Positions 43,264-53,967 of a DNA stretch of 64,000 bases are shown here, in pieces. Both the position numbers and the translations under genes were made by a program. Below the pieces are notes generated by a model. That model was not told the origin of the DNA and ran no database searches. It saw only the letters and a list, made by a program, of their open reading frames with translations. This DNA is from Polynucleobacter meluiroseus. GTDB taxonomy: Bacteria; Pseudomonadota; Gammaproteobacteria; Burkholderiales; Burkholderiaceae. Positions within the stretch are counted from its first letter, which is position 1, and each line of letters starts with the position of its first letter. The DNA lies in NCBI GenBank assembly GCA_945878885.1, contig CAMCUP010000003.1, forward strand, positions 1 to 64,000. The letters run 5' to 3'.

Positions 43264-43889
43264 TTAATGGCAGTATAAGCATTGGCATTGTAAGTAATAA
43301 CAGTCTAAGCAATGGCGATTTAGTGCAGGGAGCTCAAGAGCATAGAGCGCCTGCCGACTTGCCTAGACCTAGCTTATTTGAGCTTTTTTGGCAATTTATG
43401 ATTATTGGCGCCGTTAGTTTTGGCGGTGGCATTATTGCCTATGAACAAATTTTATTAGTTGAAAAAAAGAAATGGCTAGATCTCGATGATTTTATGGCTA
43501 CTTTAGCCATTAGCCAAACGATGCCAGGTTTGAATTCAGTCAATATGGCAGTGTTAACTGGCGATCGACTGCGTGGTGTACCTGGGGCTCTTGCCGCAGG
43601 GATAGGTTTAATCTTACCTGGCGCTGCATTTGTTTTGATTGTCGGTATTGCCTATTTGGCTAAGCCTGACCATCCTATTGCTGATTTACTCTTGGCTGGC
43701 ATTGCCGCAGGAGCAACGGGTTTATTAGCGGCAATTACCTACAAGATTGGTCAAACTCATTTGCAGCATGTTATTTCTTGCATAATCATTATCACTACTT
43801 TTGTTTTAATGAGTATTTTTAAATTGCCACTAATTATGGTTTTACTGATTATGGCGCCCATTGCTCTATTTATTTATCGGCCGAAATAA
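43260..43889 (+). CDS. Chromate transporter, half-size subunit 1
   Basis: 209 residues, CHR family. The signature SLFELFWQFMIIGAVSFGGGIIAYEQ and MATLAISQTMPGLNSVNMAVLTGDRLRG are typical of the N-terminal half of ChrA. It starts at GTG 43260, overlapping the preceding stop. Short CHR proteins work as a heterodimer with the following gene product, giving one ChrA-sized unit. The physiological substrate in environmental bacteria is often unknown. Confidence 0.88.
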   Translation: MINGSISIGIVSNNSLSNGDLVQGAQEHRAPADLPRPSLFELFWQFMIIGAVSFGGGIIAYEQILLVEKKKWLDLDDFMATLAISQTMPGLNSVNMAVLTGDRLRGVPGALAAGIGLILPGAAFVLIVGIAYLAKPDHPIADLLLAGIAAGATGLLAAITYKIGQTHLQHVISCIIIITTFVLMSIFKLPLIMVLLIMAPIALFIYRPK

Positions 43890-44426
43890 ATGATCAGCAC
43901 CTTAATTCAATTAATGATGACTTTTGGCTTGCTATCGCTATTAGCGGTAGGGGGCGGGACCGCCGTATTGCCTGAAATGCAAATTATCTTAAATCAACAG
44001 TTCCAAGTTGATCATATGAAATTTGTTGAGGTATATAGCATTGGTCAACTAGCACCAGGCCCGAATATGATGATGGTGATTGTGTTCGGTTTTCAGCTAG
44101 CTGGTTTAGCGGGCGCACTCACAGTTTTACTATCATTCTTTTTACCTTCGAGCATTTTATGTTTGACTGTCGGGCGTATTTGGGTGCGCATTGGCGAGAG
44201 CCCTTGGCGACGTGCCGTGCAAAATGCCTTAGAACCTATTTCTATTGGTTTGATGTGCTCAGGGGTATATGCGGTTGCCAAGGCATCCATTAATGGCCCA
44301 GTTAGCATTGGTCTTGCACTAGCCGTGCTGGCAACCCTGCTTTTTTCACGGGCTAATCCGGTATATTTAATTCTTGCTTCTGGTCTGATAGGTGCTTCTT
44401 TAATGTACTTTACTAGTTTTACCTAA
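43890..44426 (+). CDS. Chromate transporter, half-size subunit 2
   Basis: 178 residues, five to six hydrophobic segments. It has LLSLLAVGGGTAVLPEMQ and SIGQLAPGPNMMMVIVFG, the counterpart motif of the other ChrA half. The start abuts the stop of subunit 1 with no gap, so the two are translated together. It runs convergent with the FAD-linked oxidase gene. Confidence 0.88.
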   Translation: MISTLIQLMMTFGLLSLLAVGGGTAVLPEMQIILNQQFQVDHMKFVEVYSIGQLAPGPNMMMVIVFGFQLAGLAGALTVLLSFFLPSSILCLTVGRIWVRIGESPWRRAVQNALEPISIGLMCSGVYAVAKASINGPVSIGLALAVLATLLFSRANPVYLILASGLIGASLMYFTSFT

Positions 44427-44451
44427 GTCGGGATAGATTCAAAGGCTTTAG

Positions 44452-45882
44452 CTAAGCCGATTTTATACTTAAGACTTTATTTGGATTTAAAATATTTTGA
44501 GGATCTAAAGCAGTTTTAATAGCTTGCATTAGATCATGCGCGACTGCACCTTTGTGCGCGCGTAAATCATTTATTTTTAATTGGCCAATGCCATGTTCAG
44601 CTGAAATAGAGCCGCCAAACTGTTCTACCATCTCATAAATCAGATCGTGCACAATTTTTTCATTAGCCTGATTAAAAATGGTGCTATCAATGCCTGCTGG
44701 GGCAGATACGTTGTAATGTAAGTTGCCGTCGCCGAGGTGGCCAAAGTTGATGATCCGAACCTGTGGGAAGTGCTTGCGTAGCAAAGCGTCGGTAGTGGCA
44801 ATGAAGTCATCTAAAGCAGATAGTGGAATGGTAATGTCGTGCTTCAGGTTGACGCCTTCCTGTGCTTGAGCTAAGGTAATATGCTCGCGCATTTGCCAAA
44901 AGGTATTAGCCTGCGCAATTGAGTTAGCAATAATAGCGTTACTAGCTATACCAAGATCGAGGGCTTCAGCCAGGATTTCTTCAATCAAATTACGCGCATG
45001 CGCTTCACTTTCGTGATCAGATAGCTCAACTAAGACAGTAATTGGAGGGTTCTCGCCTAATGGATTAGCCATTTGGGGAAATTGTTTTTCAATTAAATTT
45101 AGCGACTCGGCTGTCATCATCTCAAAACCAGTTAACAATGAGGTTGCTTTTTGTTTAAATAAATTGAGAAGTTCAATAGTGGCTGTAATGCTAGGGGTTG
45201 CCACTAATGAAGTCCATTGGCATAGCGGCATGGGGTAGAGCTTTAAAACAGCTGCCGAAATAATCCCTAGGGTGCCCTCTGAGCCAATAAACAAATCCCG
45301 TAAATCATAGCCCGTATTATCTTTGCGTAGGCCACGTAGACCATCCCAGACTTCACCTCGAGCCGTGACTACTTCAAGCCCTAGGCACAAATCACGGGCA
45401 TTGCCGTAGCGTAGAACATTTGTTCCGCCCGCATTCGTAGCCAAATTGCCACCAATACAGCAACTACCTTCGGCACCAAGGCTTAGTGGAAAAAGCAAAT
45501 TGTGTTCGGCCACAGCCACTTGTATTGTTTGCAAAATACAGCCCGCTTCAACTGTAATTGTTTGATTAATAAGATCAAGGGCACGAATTTGATTCATCCG
45601 CTTAAGACTCACCACAACTTGTTGTCCACTTTGATCGGGGGTGGCTCCGCCACATAAACCAGTATTGCCACCCTGGGGAACTAAGGCTACCTGAAACTCA
45701 GCACAGATCTGTACAATTTGGGCTAATTCAACAGTGTTGCTAGGCAATAAAACAGTTAAGGCTTTTCCAAAAAATCGTTTACGCCAATCGGTTAAATAGG
45801 GTTCCATATCTTCAGGAGCACATAGTATTTGCTGTGGCTGTAATAGGGCTTTAAAAGCAGTAAGGGCGGCGCTGGGATTCAT
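44452..45882 (-). CDS. FAD-linked oxidase (D-2-hydroxyacid dehydrogenase, GlcD type)
   Basis: 476 residues. The PCMH-type FAD domain has VPQGGNTGLCGGATPD and GSEGTLGIISAAVLKLYP; the C-terminal domain ends with the FAD/metal motif FGHLGDGNLHYN and EHGIGQLK. It matches glycolate oxidase GlcD, D-lactate or D-2-hydroxyglutarate dehydrogenases; the substrate is not decidable. It is followed on the same strand by DUF2069 and WrbA genes upstream. Confidence 0.9.
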   Translation of the reverse strand: MNPSAALTAFKALLQPQQILCAPEDMEPYLTDWRKRFFGKALTVLLPSNTVELAQIVQICAEFQVALVPQGGNTGLCGGATPDQSGQQVVVSLKRMNQIRALDLINQTITVEAGCILQTIQVAVAEHNLLFPLSLGAEGSCCIGGNLATNAGGTNVLRYGNARDLCLGLEVVTARGEVWDGLRGLRKDNTGYDLRDLFIGSEGTLGIISAAVLKLYPMPLCQWTSLVATPSITATIELLNLFKQKATSLLTGFEMMTAESLNLIEKQFPQMANPLGENPPITVLVELSDHESEAHARNLIEEILAEALDLGIASNAIIANSIAQANTFWQMREHITLAQAQEGVNLKHDITIPLSALDDFIATTDALLRKHFPQVRIINFGHLGDGNLHYNVSAPAGIDSTIFNQANEKIVHDLIYEMVEQFGGSISAEHGIGQLKINDLRAHKGAVAHDLMQAIKTALDPQNILNPNKVLSIKSA

Positions 45883-45895
45883 TTAGTTGATTATA

Positions 45896-46291
45896 TTAAG
45901 ACTTGCTAGCCAGACGTTTTTTCCGTGCAGCATCTTTTAATGGTTTTAAATAAAGTAGCAAGGCGATGAATGCCACAGTTGCAAAAATTAATTCTAAGAT
46001 TGCTAAATAACGATTTGCTCCGGTTTCTGTGATCCGTACTAGGGCTTCAGCGACGTAAATTAAAATCAACATGGAGGTGCACTGCATCACATAGTTTTTG
46101 CCTTGCCAAATGCCGGGCAACACAATAATTAGGGGGAGGGCTTTAAGGATTAACCATGAACCTTGCGGACGTAAAGGTGAAATAAACCACTCCCAGCTGA
46201 TACATAAAATAATGAGATCGGCAACGGCGGCGGCGGCAAATAACTGATACGGATTTTTTTCTAAAATGCGGCGCAGCATACTTTGGCTCAT
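45896..46291 (-). CDS. DUF2069 membrane protein
   Basis: 131 residues with four hydrophobic segments and a basic C terminus (KDAARKKRLASKS). The pattern SPLRPQGSWLILKALPLIIVLPGIWQGKNYVMQCTSMLILIYVAEALVR is that of DUF2069, an inner-membrane family of unknown function, commonly found beside wrbA, as here: it starts 24 bases after the WrbA-like gene on the minus strand. Confidence 0.88.
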   Translation of the reverse strand: MSQSMLRRILEKNPYQLFAAAAVADLIILCISWEWFISPLRPQGSWLILKALPLIIVLPGIWQGKNYVMQCTSMLILIYVAEALVRITETGANRYLAILELIFATVAFIALLLYLKPLKDAARKKRLASKS

Positions 46292-46315
46292 GGCTCGTTA
46301 TGTATGCTTAAACAA

Positions 46316-46951
<636 letters not shown>

Positions 46952-46964
46952 TTATGATACGGCG

Positions 46965-47855
46965 ATGTGGATTATTCGTGACCCTCAATTATGGCTCGCT
47001 TTAGGTAAGGAATTGTGGCTGCGTAATCGCAACCATCATTTACCGCAAATTGCTGCTAGTTTAGCCTTTACAAGCACGCTAGCCTTGGTACCCATTATTA
47101 CGGTAGGCTCCCTTTTGCTGGGTTATTTACCCCTAATGGTGAGGTTGCGTCAAGCAACCCAAAACTTTATCTTGCAAACCTATATGCCTGGGGGTATGAA
47201 TCAGCAAGTACTGCTTTATTTAGATCAATTTACCAACAAAGCTAAAGGGCTAACTTTCATTGGCTCTCTGGGCCTGTTAATTACTACTATCTTGGCTATT
47301 GCAGTAGTTGAGCAGGCTTTTAATCAAATTTGGCGGGTAAAGAAACGGCGCCCATTGATCCGTCGAATCGCGATCTATTCTGCTGCGACCTTTTTGGGGC
47401 CGATTTTGCTTGGCGTAGGTATTTATTTCAGCACCTTACTTTTAAGTGCCGCCGAGGGCTGGACAGAAGCCCTTAGTATGGGTTTTAAATTACTGGCTAC
47501 GATCTTACCAATTGCTTTAGCGGTTGCTGTTTATACCGTGGCATATCGTTTTTTACCTTATGCCTTGGTGAGTTGGCGGGACGCCTTGATTGGGGGGTTT
47601 TGTGCAGCTATTGTTTTTGAGTTAACCAAATTTGGCTTTGGTTTTTTTATTACCAAAACACCTTTTTATAAAACAGTCTATGGCGCATTTGCGGTTTTGC
47701 CCTTGGCCTTAATTTGGATTTATGTTACTTGGTGGGTCACCTTAGCGGGAGCAGTTTTAGTCGCTAATTTACCGATGATTCGGGCTAGACTTGAGTCTGA
47801 CCGGCAACTGAAGGTCAAGGAAGCATTGAAACCTAGCTTGCCTACTGTTCATTAG
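46965..47855 (+). CDS. YihY/virulence factor BrkB family membrane protein
   Basis: 296 residues, about six hydrophobic segments. QIAASLAFTSTLALVPIITVG, FNQIWRVKKRRPLIRRI and YKTVYGAFAVLPLALIWIYVTWWVTLAGA identify the family. The role is unsettled; it was once mis-named RNase BN. It stands divergent from wrbA and is followed closely by a CBS-domain gene. Confidence 0.92.
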   Translation: MWIIRDPQLWLALGKELWLRNRNHHLPQIAASLAFTSTLALVPIITVGSLLLGYLPLMVRLRQATQNFILQTYMPGGMNQQVLLYLDQFTNKAKGLTFIGSLGLLITTILAIAVVEQAFNQIWRVKKRRPLIRRIAIYSAATFLGPILLGVGIYFSTLLLSAAEGWTEALSMGFKLLATILPIALAVAVYTVAYRFLPYALVSWRDALIGGFCAAIVFELTKFGFGFFITKTPFYKTVYGAFAVLPLALIWIYVTWWVTLAGAVLVANLPMIRARLESDRQLKVKEALKPSLPTVH

Positions 47856-47908
47856 TATTGCGTCTAGGCTGCCTTCGCGCTATATTGGTGCTATCAAGAG
47901 GAGTAATG

Positions 47909-48376
47909 ATGAAAGTACGCGATATTTTACGGGTTAAGGGCAGCGCGCTCTATACGGTTTCCCCCGATCTTTTATTGCAAACTGCCGTCTTAGTGATGGA
48001 TGAGCACGATATTGGCTCCTTGGTAGTCATGGAATATGAAAATCTTGCAGGTATCTTGACTTTCCGCGAAGTGATTCAGGCGCTTGCTAAAAGTCATAGT
48101 ATTACAGCTAACTTACATGTGCGATCGGTGATGAATGCAGAGCCCCTAACTTGCACTATGGATACAGAGCTTGATGAGGTTCGGCGCATGATGCTTGACC
48201 AGCACGCCCGCTATTTGCCAGTGTTAGATCAACGCGTATTAATGGGTGTCATTTCCTTTTACGATGTGGCTAAAGCAATTGTCGACTCTCAAGATTTTGA
48301 AAATACCATGCTTAAGGCATATATTCGCGATTGGCCGCAAGAAGATGCTGAGGCTGCGCCCAGCAAGTCTGTCTAG
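47909..48376 (+). CDS. CBS-domain pair protein
   Basis: 155 residues from ATG 47909, five bases after AAGAGGAG; ATG 47906 and an upstream TTG (47858) are alternatives. Two CBS motifs fill the chain: the first around [26 protein letters not shown], the second around [36 protein letters not shown]. Such stand-alone pairs bind adenine nucleotides and regulate other proteins; the partner is unknown. It ends 17 bases before aroC. Confidence 0.9.
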   Translation: MKVRDILRVKGSALYTVSPDLLLQTAVLVMDEHDIGSLVVMEYENLAGILTFREVIQALAKSHSITANLHVRSVMNAEPLTCTMDTELDEVRRMMLDQHARYLPVLDQRVLMGVISFYDVAKAIVDSQDFENTMLKAYIRDWPQEDAEAAPSKSV

Positions 48377-48393
48377 AGTGCCATAATAGAAGA

Positions 48394-49512
48394 ATGTCAG
48401 GAAATACCTTAGGCCTTCTCTTTTGTGTTACTACGTTTGGTGAATCACATGGCCCCGCTATTGGCGCAGTGGTTGATGGGTGTCCGCCAGGTATGGCTTT
48501 ATCTGCAGCCGATTTACAAACTGATTTAGACCGTCGCAAACCTGGCACGTCGCGCCATGTCACCCAGCGCAAAGAAGAGGATCAGGTCGAAATTATTTCT
48601 GGGGTTTTTGAAGGCAAAACGACTGGCACACCAATTTGTTTATTAATTCGTAATGCTGATCATCGCAGCCAAGACTACAATGAAATTTTACATACCTTTC
48701 GCCCTGGCCATGCCGATTATGTGTACCACCATAAATATGGTTTCCGTGACCCTCGTGGGGGCGGGCGTTCTTCGGCTCGTTTAACTGCGCCGATTGTGGC
48801 GGCTGCAGGAATTGCTAAGAAATGGTTGCGTCAACAATATGGTACTGAGATTACAGGCTATATGAGCCAGCTTGGTGATATTGCCATTCCTTATTTAGAT
48901 GGCACGCAAATTGAACTAAATCCATTTTTTGCACCAAATGCTGCCATCATTGCGCAACTAGAAGAGCGCATGGATGCGCTGCGTAAAGCGGGCGACTCAT
49001 GTGGGGCCCGCATCGAAGTGCGAGCTAAAAATATTCCAATCGGCTTAGGCGAGCCCGTATTTGATAAGCTAGATGCTGATATTGCACATGCCATGATGGG
49101 TATTAATGCTGTGAAGGGGGTAGAAATTGGCGATGGATTTGGGGTCGTAGCTCAACACGGTAGTGAACATGGTGATGAAATGTATCCTGATGGCTTTGCT
49201 AGTAATCATGCTGGCGGGGTTTTGGGCGGCATCGCGTCGGGACAAGACCTGCGTGTAGCGATAGCGATTAAACCGACTTCAAGCATTTTGAGCCCGAAGC
49301 ATTCAATTGACATTGATGGTAAGCCGATTACTTTGCAAACCAAGGGGCGTCATGATCCTTGCGTAGGTATTCGTGCAACGCCCATTGCTGAAGCTATGAT
49401 GGCCTTAGTTTTAATGGATCATGCTTTACGCCATCGTGCGCAATGCGGTGATGTGGAGTTAGACGTAGCGCCGATTACTGCCGTACGTCCAGGCTCAAGT
49501 AACGCTAGCTAG
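48394..49512 (+). CDS. aroC: Chorismate synthase
   Basis: 372 residues. It converts 5-enolpyruvylshikimate-3-phosphate to chorismate with reduced FMN, the last step of the shikimate pathway. Signatures are [19 protein letters not shown] at ~16-34, [24 protein letters not shown], and [26 protein letters not shown], with [17 protein letters not shown] at the end. Length and motifs are complete. The gene is in the usual single-copy setting and no regulation is visible. Confidence 0.97.
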   Translation: MSGNTLGLLFCVTTFGESHGPAIGAVVDGCPPGMALSAADLQTDLDRRKPGTSRHVTQRKEEDQVEIISGVFEGKTTGTPICLLIRNADHRSQDYNEILHTFRPGHADYVYHHKYGFRDPRGGGRSSARLTAPIVAAAGIAKKWLRQQYGTEITGYMSQLGDIAIPYLDGTQIELNPFFAPNAAIIAQLEERMDALRKAGDSCGARIEVRAKNIPIGLGEPVFDKLDADIAHAMMGINAVKGVEIGDGFGVVAQHGSEHGDEMYPDGFASNHAGGVLGGIASGQDLRVAIAIKPTSSILSPKHSIDIDGKPITLQTKGRHDPCVGIRATPIAEAMMALVLMDHALRHRAQCGDVELDVAPITAVRPGSSNAS

Positions 49513-49524
49513 TTTGTTTTGTCG

Positions 49525-50712
49525 ATGACACCTTTTGTACGCGGGGCGTTTGGGGCCCTGTTTTTTTTGTATTTTGCGTACATTGGTTTAGTCACACCTT
49601 ATGCCAGCTTATATTTTGCGAAGCTGGGTTTTAGTGCGCTAGAAATTGCCAGTTTAATGTCGATGATGCAAATTACCCGTATTTTGGGACCATTTTCTTG
49701 GGGTTGGCTGGCCGATTTTTTTGGTGAACGCATTGGTATCATGCGCTTTTGTTCTGCTTTAGCTGCGCTGGTCTTTTTATTTATTTTTTTATTACCAAAT
49801 TACATTGCATTTTTAGTATGGATGTTTGTGGTACACACGATTCTTAGTGCGCTCATGCCTTTAGGAGAATCAGCAACGATTCACGCATTACATCGAGATA
49901 ATTCGTTTGATCAGCGCTATGGCCGTTTACGCTTATGGGGCTCAATTGGTTTTATTGCCATGGGTTTATTTGCTGGGGAATTATTTCAACAGCGAGGGAT
50001 TGAATTATTTCCATGGGTCGGTGTAGGTGTCCTTTTTTTACTGGCCATTAATACTTGGTTTTTATCTGAGCCTAAATTAGAGCGTCACCAAATGCAAAAA
50101 GGTGAGCTTTTACAGGTATTAAAGCAACGCCCAGTACAGTGGTTTTTAGCGTCGGCTTTTTGGATGATTTTTGGCCATGCAGCCTTATATGTTTTTTACT
50201 CTTTATATCTATTTGATTTGGGATACAACAAATTTCAGATCGGTTTATTTTGGACGCTAGGAGTTGCTGCAGAAGTCGTATTTTTTTATTACCAAAGCCA
50301 GTTCATGAGTCGTTTTAATTCAAAACGTATTTTGCAGTGGAGTTTTGCGCTTGGCGTAGTACGATTTTTATTAATTGCCTATGTGGTTATTACGCCAGTA
50401 CTTATTTTTGCACAGTTATTGCATGGCGCTACTTTTGGTGCGCATCATAGTGCTACAACTAAATTATCTCAGCGTTGGTTTAGCGGCCCATTACAAGCCC
50501 GCGGCCAAGCATTAATTATTATGATTGCATACGGATTTGGTGGCTCTTTAGGGGGTTTATGCGCAGGTTGGATCTGGGATGCATTAGGGCCAAACCAAGT
50601 ATTTGCTATGGCATCTCTGGCTTGCCTGCTCGCTTTTATTGCGATTTATTTTGTACCAAATGAGCCTATCACTAAAGTTACTGCTCGCTTAGAAAAAAAG
50701 ATTGCGACCTAG
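49525..50712 (+). CDS. MFS transporter, phenylpropionate-permease-like
   Basis: 395 residues from ATG 49525 (a TTG lies two codons upstream). Twelve hydrophobic segments with a short central loop; the start FVRGAFGALFFLYFAYIGLVTPYASLYF and the WGWLADFFGERIGIMRF loop fit the MFS_1_like/HcaT branch. The compound carried is unknown. It directly abuts, tail to tail, the ETF:quinone oxidoreductase gene (stops at 50712 and 50713). Confidence 0.85.
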   Translation: MTPFVRGAFGALFFLYFAYIGLVTPYASLYFAKLGFSALEIASLMSMMQITRILGPFSWGWLADFFGERIGIMRFCSALAALVFLFIFLLPNYIAFLVWMFVVHTILSALMPLGESATIHALHRDNSFDQRYGRLRLWGSIGFIAMGLFAGELFQQRGIELFPWVGVGVLFLLAINTWFLSEPKLERHQMQKGELLQVLKQRPVQWFLASAFWMIFGHAALYVFYSLYLFDLGYNKFQIGLFWTLGVAAEVVFFYYQSQFMSRFNSKRILQWSFALGVVRFLLIAYVVITPVLIFAQLLHGATFGAHHSATTKLSQRWFSGPLQARGQALIIMIAYGFGGSLGGLCAGWIWDALGPNQVFAMASLACLLAFIAIYFVPNEPITKVTARLEKKIAT

Positions 50713-52383
50713 CTACATTGCACCGTAATTAGGGCCTCCACCTCCTTCGGGAGTAAGCCAAATAATATTTTGACTGGGATCTTTAATGTCACAGGTTTTG
50801 CAATGCACGCAATTTTGTGCATTAATTTGTAACTGTATTTGGCCATCAGTTTCAAGGTACTCGTAGACTCCTGCTGGGCAATAGCGCTGCTCTGGACCTG
50901 CATAGATTTTGTAATTAAGTGCTACTGGAATTGTTTTATCTTGTAGCGTTAAATGGCTCGGTTGATTTTCAGCATGATTGGTATTGGAAATAAAAACCGA
51001 AGAGAGCCGATCGAAGGTGAGGGTGCCATCAGGCTTAGGGTAGACAATTGGCTGATGTTTTGCCGCGGGTTCGAGGCACTCATGATCAGCATATCGATTA
51101 TGAATTGTCCATGGAACATGACCCCCTAGAATTTTTTGCTCGAACCCTACCATCATGGTGCCAAGGTAAAGCCCTTTGGACATCCACGGTTTAAAATTAC
51201 GGGTCTGTTTGAGCTCGCGATATAGCCAGCTAGCTTGAAAGGCGGCGGGATAAGCGGTGAGAAGATCGCCAGCCCGATTTTCTGCCAAGGCATGTATTGC
51301 GGCTTCGGCAGCAAGCATACCTGTTTTAATTGCAGCATGACTACCTTTAATGCGGGCGGCGTTAAGGTAGCCGGCATCACAACCAATTAATGCCCCACCT
51401 GGGAAAATAGTTTGCGGGAGGCTATTAAGGCCCCCCGCTGTAATTGCTCGGGCACCATAGGCAATGCGTTTGCCCCCAATAAAGGTAGAACGAATTTGCG
51501 GATGGGTTTTGTAACGTTGAAACTCTTCATAAGGACTGAGATAGGGGTTGCGGTAAGACAAGCCCACGACGATGCCCACTGCAACTAAATTTTCGCCATA
51601 GTGATATTGAAACGTACCGCCATAAGTATCGCTCTCAAGTGGCCAGCCTGCAGTGTGAACCACGAGGCCAGCATGATGTTGCTCGGGCCTAACTTCCCAC
51701 ACTTCTTTGATGCCGATCCCATAGCTTTGTGGGTCACTTTGTGCATCTAAAGCAAAGCGAGCAATTAATTGTTTACCGAGGTGACCACGTGAACCTTCAG
51801 CAAACAAAGTGTATTTACCATGTAATTCCATTCCCAATTGAAATTGATCGCTAGGCAGACCTGCTTTATCGATGCCTAATGCACCAGTAATAACACCAGA
51901 TACTGCCCCAGCCTTGTTATAGATGATTTCAGCCGCAGGAAAACCAGGAAAAATATCAACTCCCAGTGCTTCGGCTTGTTGACCCATCCAGCGCGTAAGG
52001 CTAGCCAAGCTAATAATATAATTACCATGGTTTTTAAAACAAGTTGGTAGGAGCCACGTGGGTACTGCAAAAGATTGTCGAGGGGTTAAAAATAGAAAGC
52101 GGTCGGCTGTAACTGGCGTATTTAGGGGTGCACCCAAGGTTTGCCAATTTGGTAAAAGCTCGTTTAGCGCAATGGGATCAATCACTGCACCTGAAAGAAT
52201 ATGGGCGCCAATTTCGGAGCCCTTTTCGAGAACGCAGACGCTGATTTCTTGGTGCTGGCTAGCGGCAAGTTGTTTGGCGCGAATTGCGGCGGCAAGCCCT
52301 GCTGGGCCCCCACCAACGATTACGAGGTCGTATTCCATCGACTCGCGCGGGCCATACTGCTCAAGTAAGTTGACAGAAGTCAT
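50713..52383 (-). CDS. Electron transfer flavoprotein:ubiquinone oxidoreductase
   Basis: 556 residues. The FAD motif VVIGGGPAGLAAAIRAKQL at the N terminus (here VIVGGGPAGLAAAIRAKQ), the central GNYIISLASLTRWMGQQAEALGV and FAEGSRGHLGKQLI, and the C-terminal 4Fe-4S ligands CPAGVYEYLE...CVHCKTCDIKDP identify ETF-QO. It is a peripheral inner-membrane enzyme moving electrons from acyl-CoA and sarcosine-type dehydrogenases, via ETF, to the quinone pool. ETF subunits are not in the window. Confidence 0.95.
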   Translation of the reverse strand: MTSVNLLEQYGPRESMEYDLVIVGGGPAGLAAAIRAKQLAASQHQEISVCVLEKGSEIGAHILSGAVIDPIALNELLPNWQTLGAPLNTPVTADRFLFLTPRQSFAVPTWLLPTCFKNHGNYIISLASLTRWMGQQAEALGVDIFPGFPAAEIIYNKAGAVSGVITGALGIDKAGLPSDQFQLGMELHGKYTLFAEGSRGHLGKQLIARFALDAQSDPQSYGIGIKEVWEVRPEQHHAGLVVHTAGWPLESDTYGGTFQYHYGENLVAVGIVVGLSYRNPYLSPYEEFQRYKTHPQIRSTFIGGKRIAYGARAITAGGLNSLPQTIFPGGALIGCDAGYLNAARIKGSHAAIKTGMLAAEAAIHALAENRAGDLLTAYPAAFQASWLYRELKQTRNFKPWMSKGLYLGTMMVGFEQKILGGHVPWTIHNRYADHECLEPAAKHQPIVYPKPDGTLTFDRLSSVFISNTNHAENQPSHLTLQDKTIPVALNYKIYAGPEQRYCPAGVYEYLETDGQIQLQINAQNCVHCKTCDIKDPSQNIIWLTPEGGGGPNYGAM

Positions 52384-52511
52384 GCTGTGAATGGTAGGCG
52401 GGGTAGCTTCATGATTTATTAGTTTAGTGCTTTTTAGATCTTTTCTGCTCTTAGGTAGGCTACAAAACAGTTATGATTAGCACTTATTTCGATATTTAGG
52501 AAGCAATAGCG

Positions 52512-53216
52512 ATGAATAAGGTTTTTTCTTCTGCGCGAGAAGCGCTCAGTGATGTGATGACAGATGGCCAAACCATTGCGGTGGGGGGTTTTGGCCTATG
52601 TGGTATTCCTGAGGCCCTCATATTAGCGGTCAAAAATTTGGGGGTACAAAATTTAACAGCGATTTCGAATAATGCTGGGGTTGATGATTTTGGACTGGGT
52701 ATTTTGCTAGCCTCACGTCAAGTTAAAAAAATGATTGCGTCTTATGTTGGAGAAAATAAAGAATTCGAGCGCCAATATTTAGCCGGTGAATTAGAGTTGG
52801 AATTTACGCCACAAGGTACTTTGGCTGAAAAACTCCGCGCTGGTGGGTGTGGTATTCCTGCTTTTTTTACTAAAACTGGGGTGGGTACCATTGTCGCTGA
52901 TGGCAAAGAAATGCGCGAGTTTGACGGGCGTCAATATGTGATGGAGCGCTCGCTAGTTGCCGATATCTCTCTTGTAAAGGCTTGGAAGGCAGATCGGGCT
53001 GGCAATTTAGTTTATCGATACACGGCGCGTAATTTCAATCCCGTCGTAGCGATGGCAGGGCGCATCACGGTTGTTGAGGTTGAAGAGATTGTCGAAAATG
53101 GTGCGCTTGATCCCGATGAAATTCATACGCCTGGAATTTATGTGCACCGTATTGTGCTTAATCCTCACCCAGAGAAACGTATTGAACAGCGCACGCTTTC
53201 GCCAGCTACCGCCTAA
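52512..53216 (+). CDS. scoA: 3-oxoacid CoA-transferase subunit A
   Basis: 234 residues. AVGGFGLCGIPEALI at ~22-36 is the alpha-subunit signature, and TARNFNPVVAMAGRITVVEVEEIVENG near the end is typical of succinyl-CoA:3-oxoacid (acetoacetate) CoA-transferases. With subunit B it activates acetoacetate to acetoacetyl-CoA. Shine-Dalgarno TTAGGAAG precedes the ATG. The acetoacetate could come from the BKACE-type enzyme of this window among other sources. Confidence 0.92.
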   Translation: MNKVFSSAREALSDVMTDGQTIAVGGFGLCGIPEALILAVKNLGVQNLTAISNNAGVDDFGLGILLASRQVKKMIASYVGENKEFERQYLAGELELEFTPQGTLAEKLRAGGCGIPAFFTKTGVGTIVADGKEMREFDGRQYVMERSLVADISLVKAWKADRAGNLVYRYTARNFNPVVAMAGRITVVEVEEIVENGALDPDEIHTPGIYVHRIVLNPHPEKRIEQRTLSPATA

Positions 53217-53281
53217 AGGTTAACTTTTAAACGAAAGTTATTGATACCTTGCCCCCGATTGATTAAATAAGGAAAATTGAA

Positions 53282-53935
53282 ATGCCTTGGAGTAGAGATG
53301 AAATGGCAGCCCGTGCTGCTAAAGAATTACGCGACGGTTATTACGTAAACTTAGGAATTGGCATGCCCACTCTGGTGGCTAATCATGTACCAGATGGAAT
53401 GGAGGTCTGGCTGCAATCAGAAAACGGTATGTTGGGCATTGGCCCATTTCCAACTGAGGCTAAAGTGGATGCCGATTTAATTAATGCAGGCAAACAAACT
53501 GTAACTACAATTCCTGGCACAGCGATTTTTTCATCAGCTGATTCATTCGGAATGATTCGAGGCGGCAAAATTAATATTGCTATTTTGGGTGCTATGCAAG
53601 TGAGTGAGTTTGGTGATTTGGCAAACTGGATGATTCCAGGAAAAATGGTCAAAGGCATGGGCGGAGCGATGGACTTGGTCGCTGGGGTAAAAGATGTGGT
53701 GGTGCTCATGGAGCATGTCGCTAAGAAAAAAGATGGCTCGGAAGAAATTAAAATTTTGCCTAAGTGCACTTTACCCTTAACAGGGGTAGGTGTTATTAAT
53801 CGCATCATTACCGATTTATGCGTCTTAGATATCACCCCAAATGGACTAAAGCTAGTGGAATTGGCGCCAGGTGTGACAACTGAAGAAGTTAGTGCAAAGA
53901 CGGGAGCCAAGGTAGACTTTAGCGCTGTCATCTAA
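53282..53935 (+). CDS. scoB: 3-oxoacid CoA-transferase subunit B
   Basis: 217 residues. The catalytic glutamate lies in the [11 protein letters not shown] motif (SENGMLGIG), which forms the enzyme-CoA thioester, and [24 protein letters not shown] begins the domain. [21 protein letters not shown] follows. It pairs with subunit A, 65 bases upstream. The two genes are complete and are followed by a cation-efflux/hydrolase fusion. Confidence 0.94.
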   Translation: MPWSRDEMAARAAKELRDGYYVNLGIGMPTLVANHVPDGMEVWLQSENGMLGIGPFPTEAKVDADLINAGKQTVTTIPGTAIFSSADSFGMIRGGKINIAILGAMQVSEFGDLANWMIPGKMVKGMGGAMDLVAGVKDVVVLMEHVAKKKDGSEEIKILPKCTLPLTGVGVINRIITDLCVLDITPNGLKLVELAPGVTTEEVSAKTGAKVDFSAVI

Positions 53936-53967
53936 TGATCATCAATTGATGAAATAATGGGATTCAG

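Noticed and set aside
53383..53931. Open frame of 182 codons on the minus strand
   Set aside because: It lies wholly opposite the clearly recognised CoA-transferase subunit B and has no family resemblance; the same holds for the long minus-strand frames at 5346-5819, 1273-1665 and 30866-31306.
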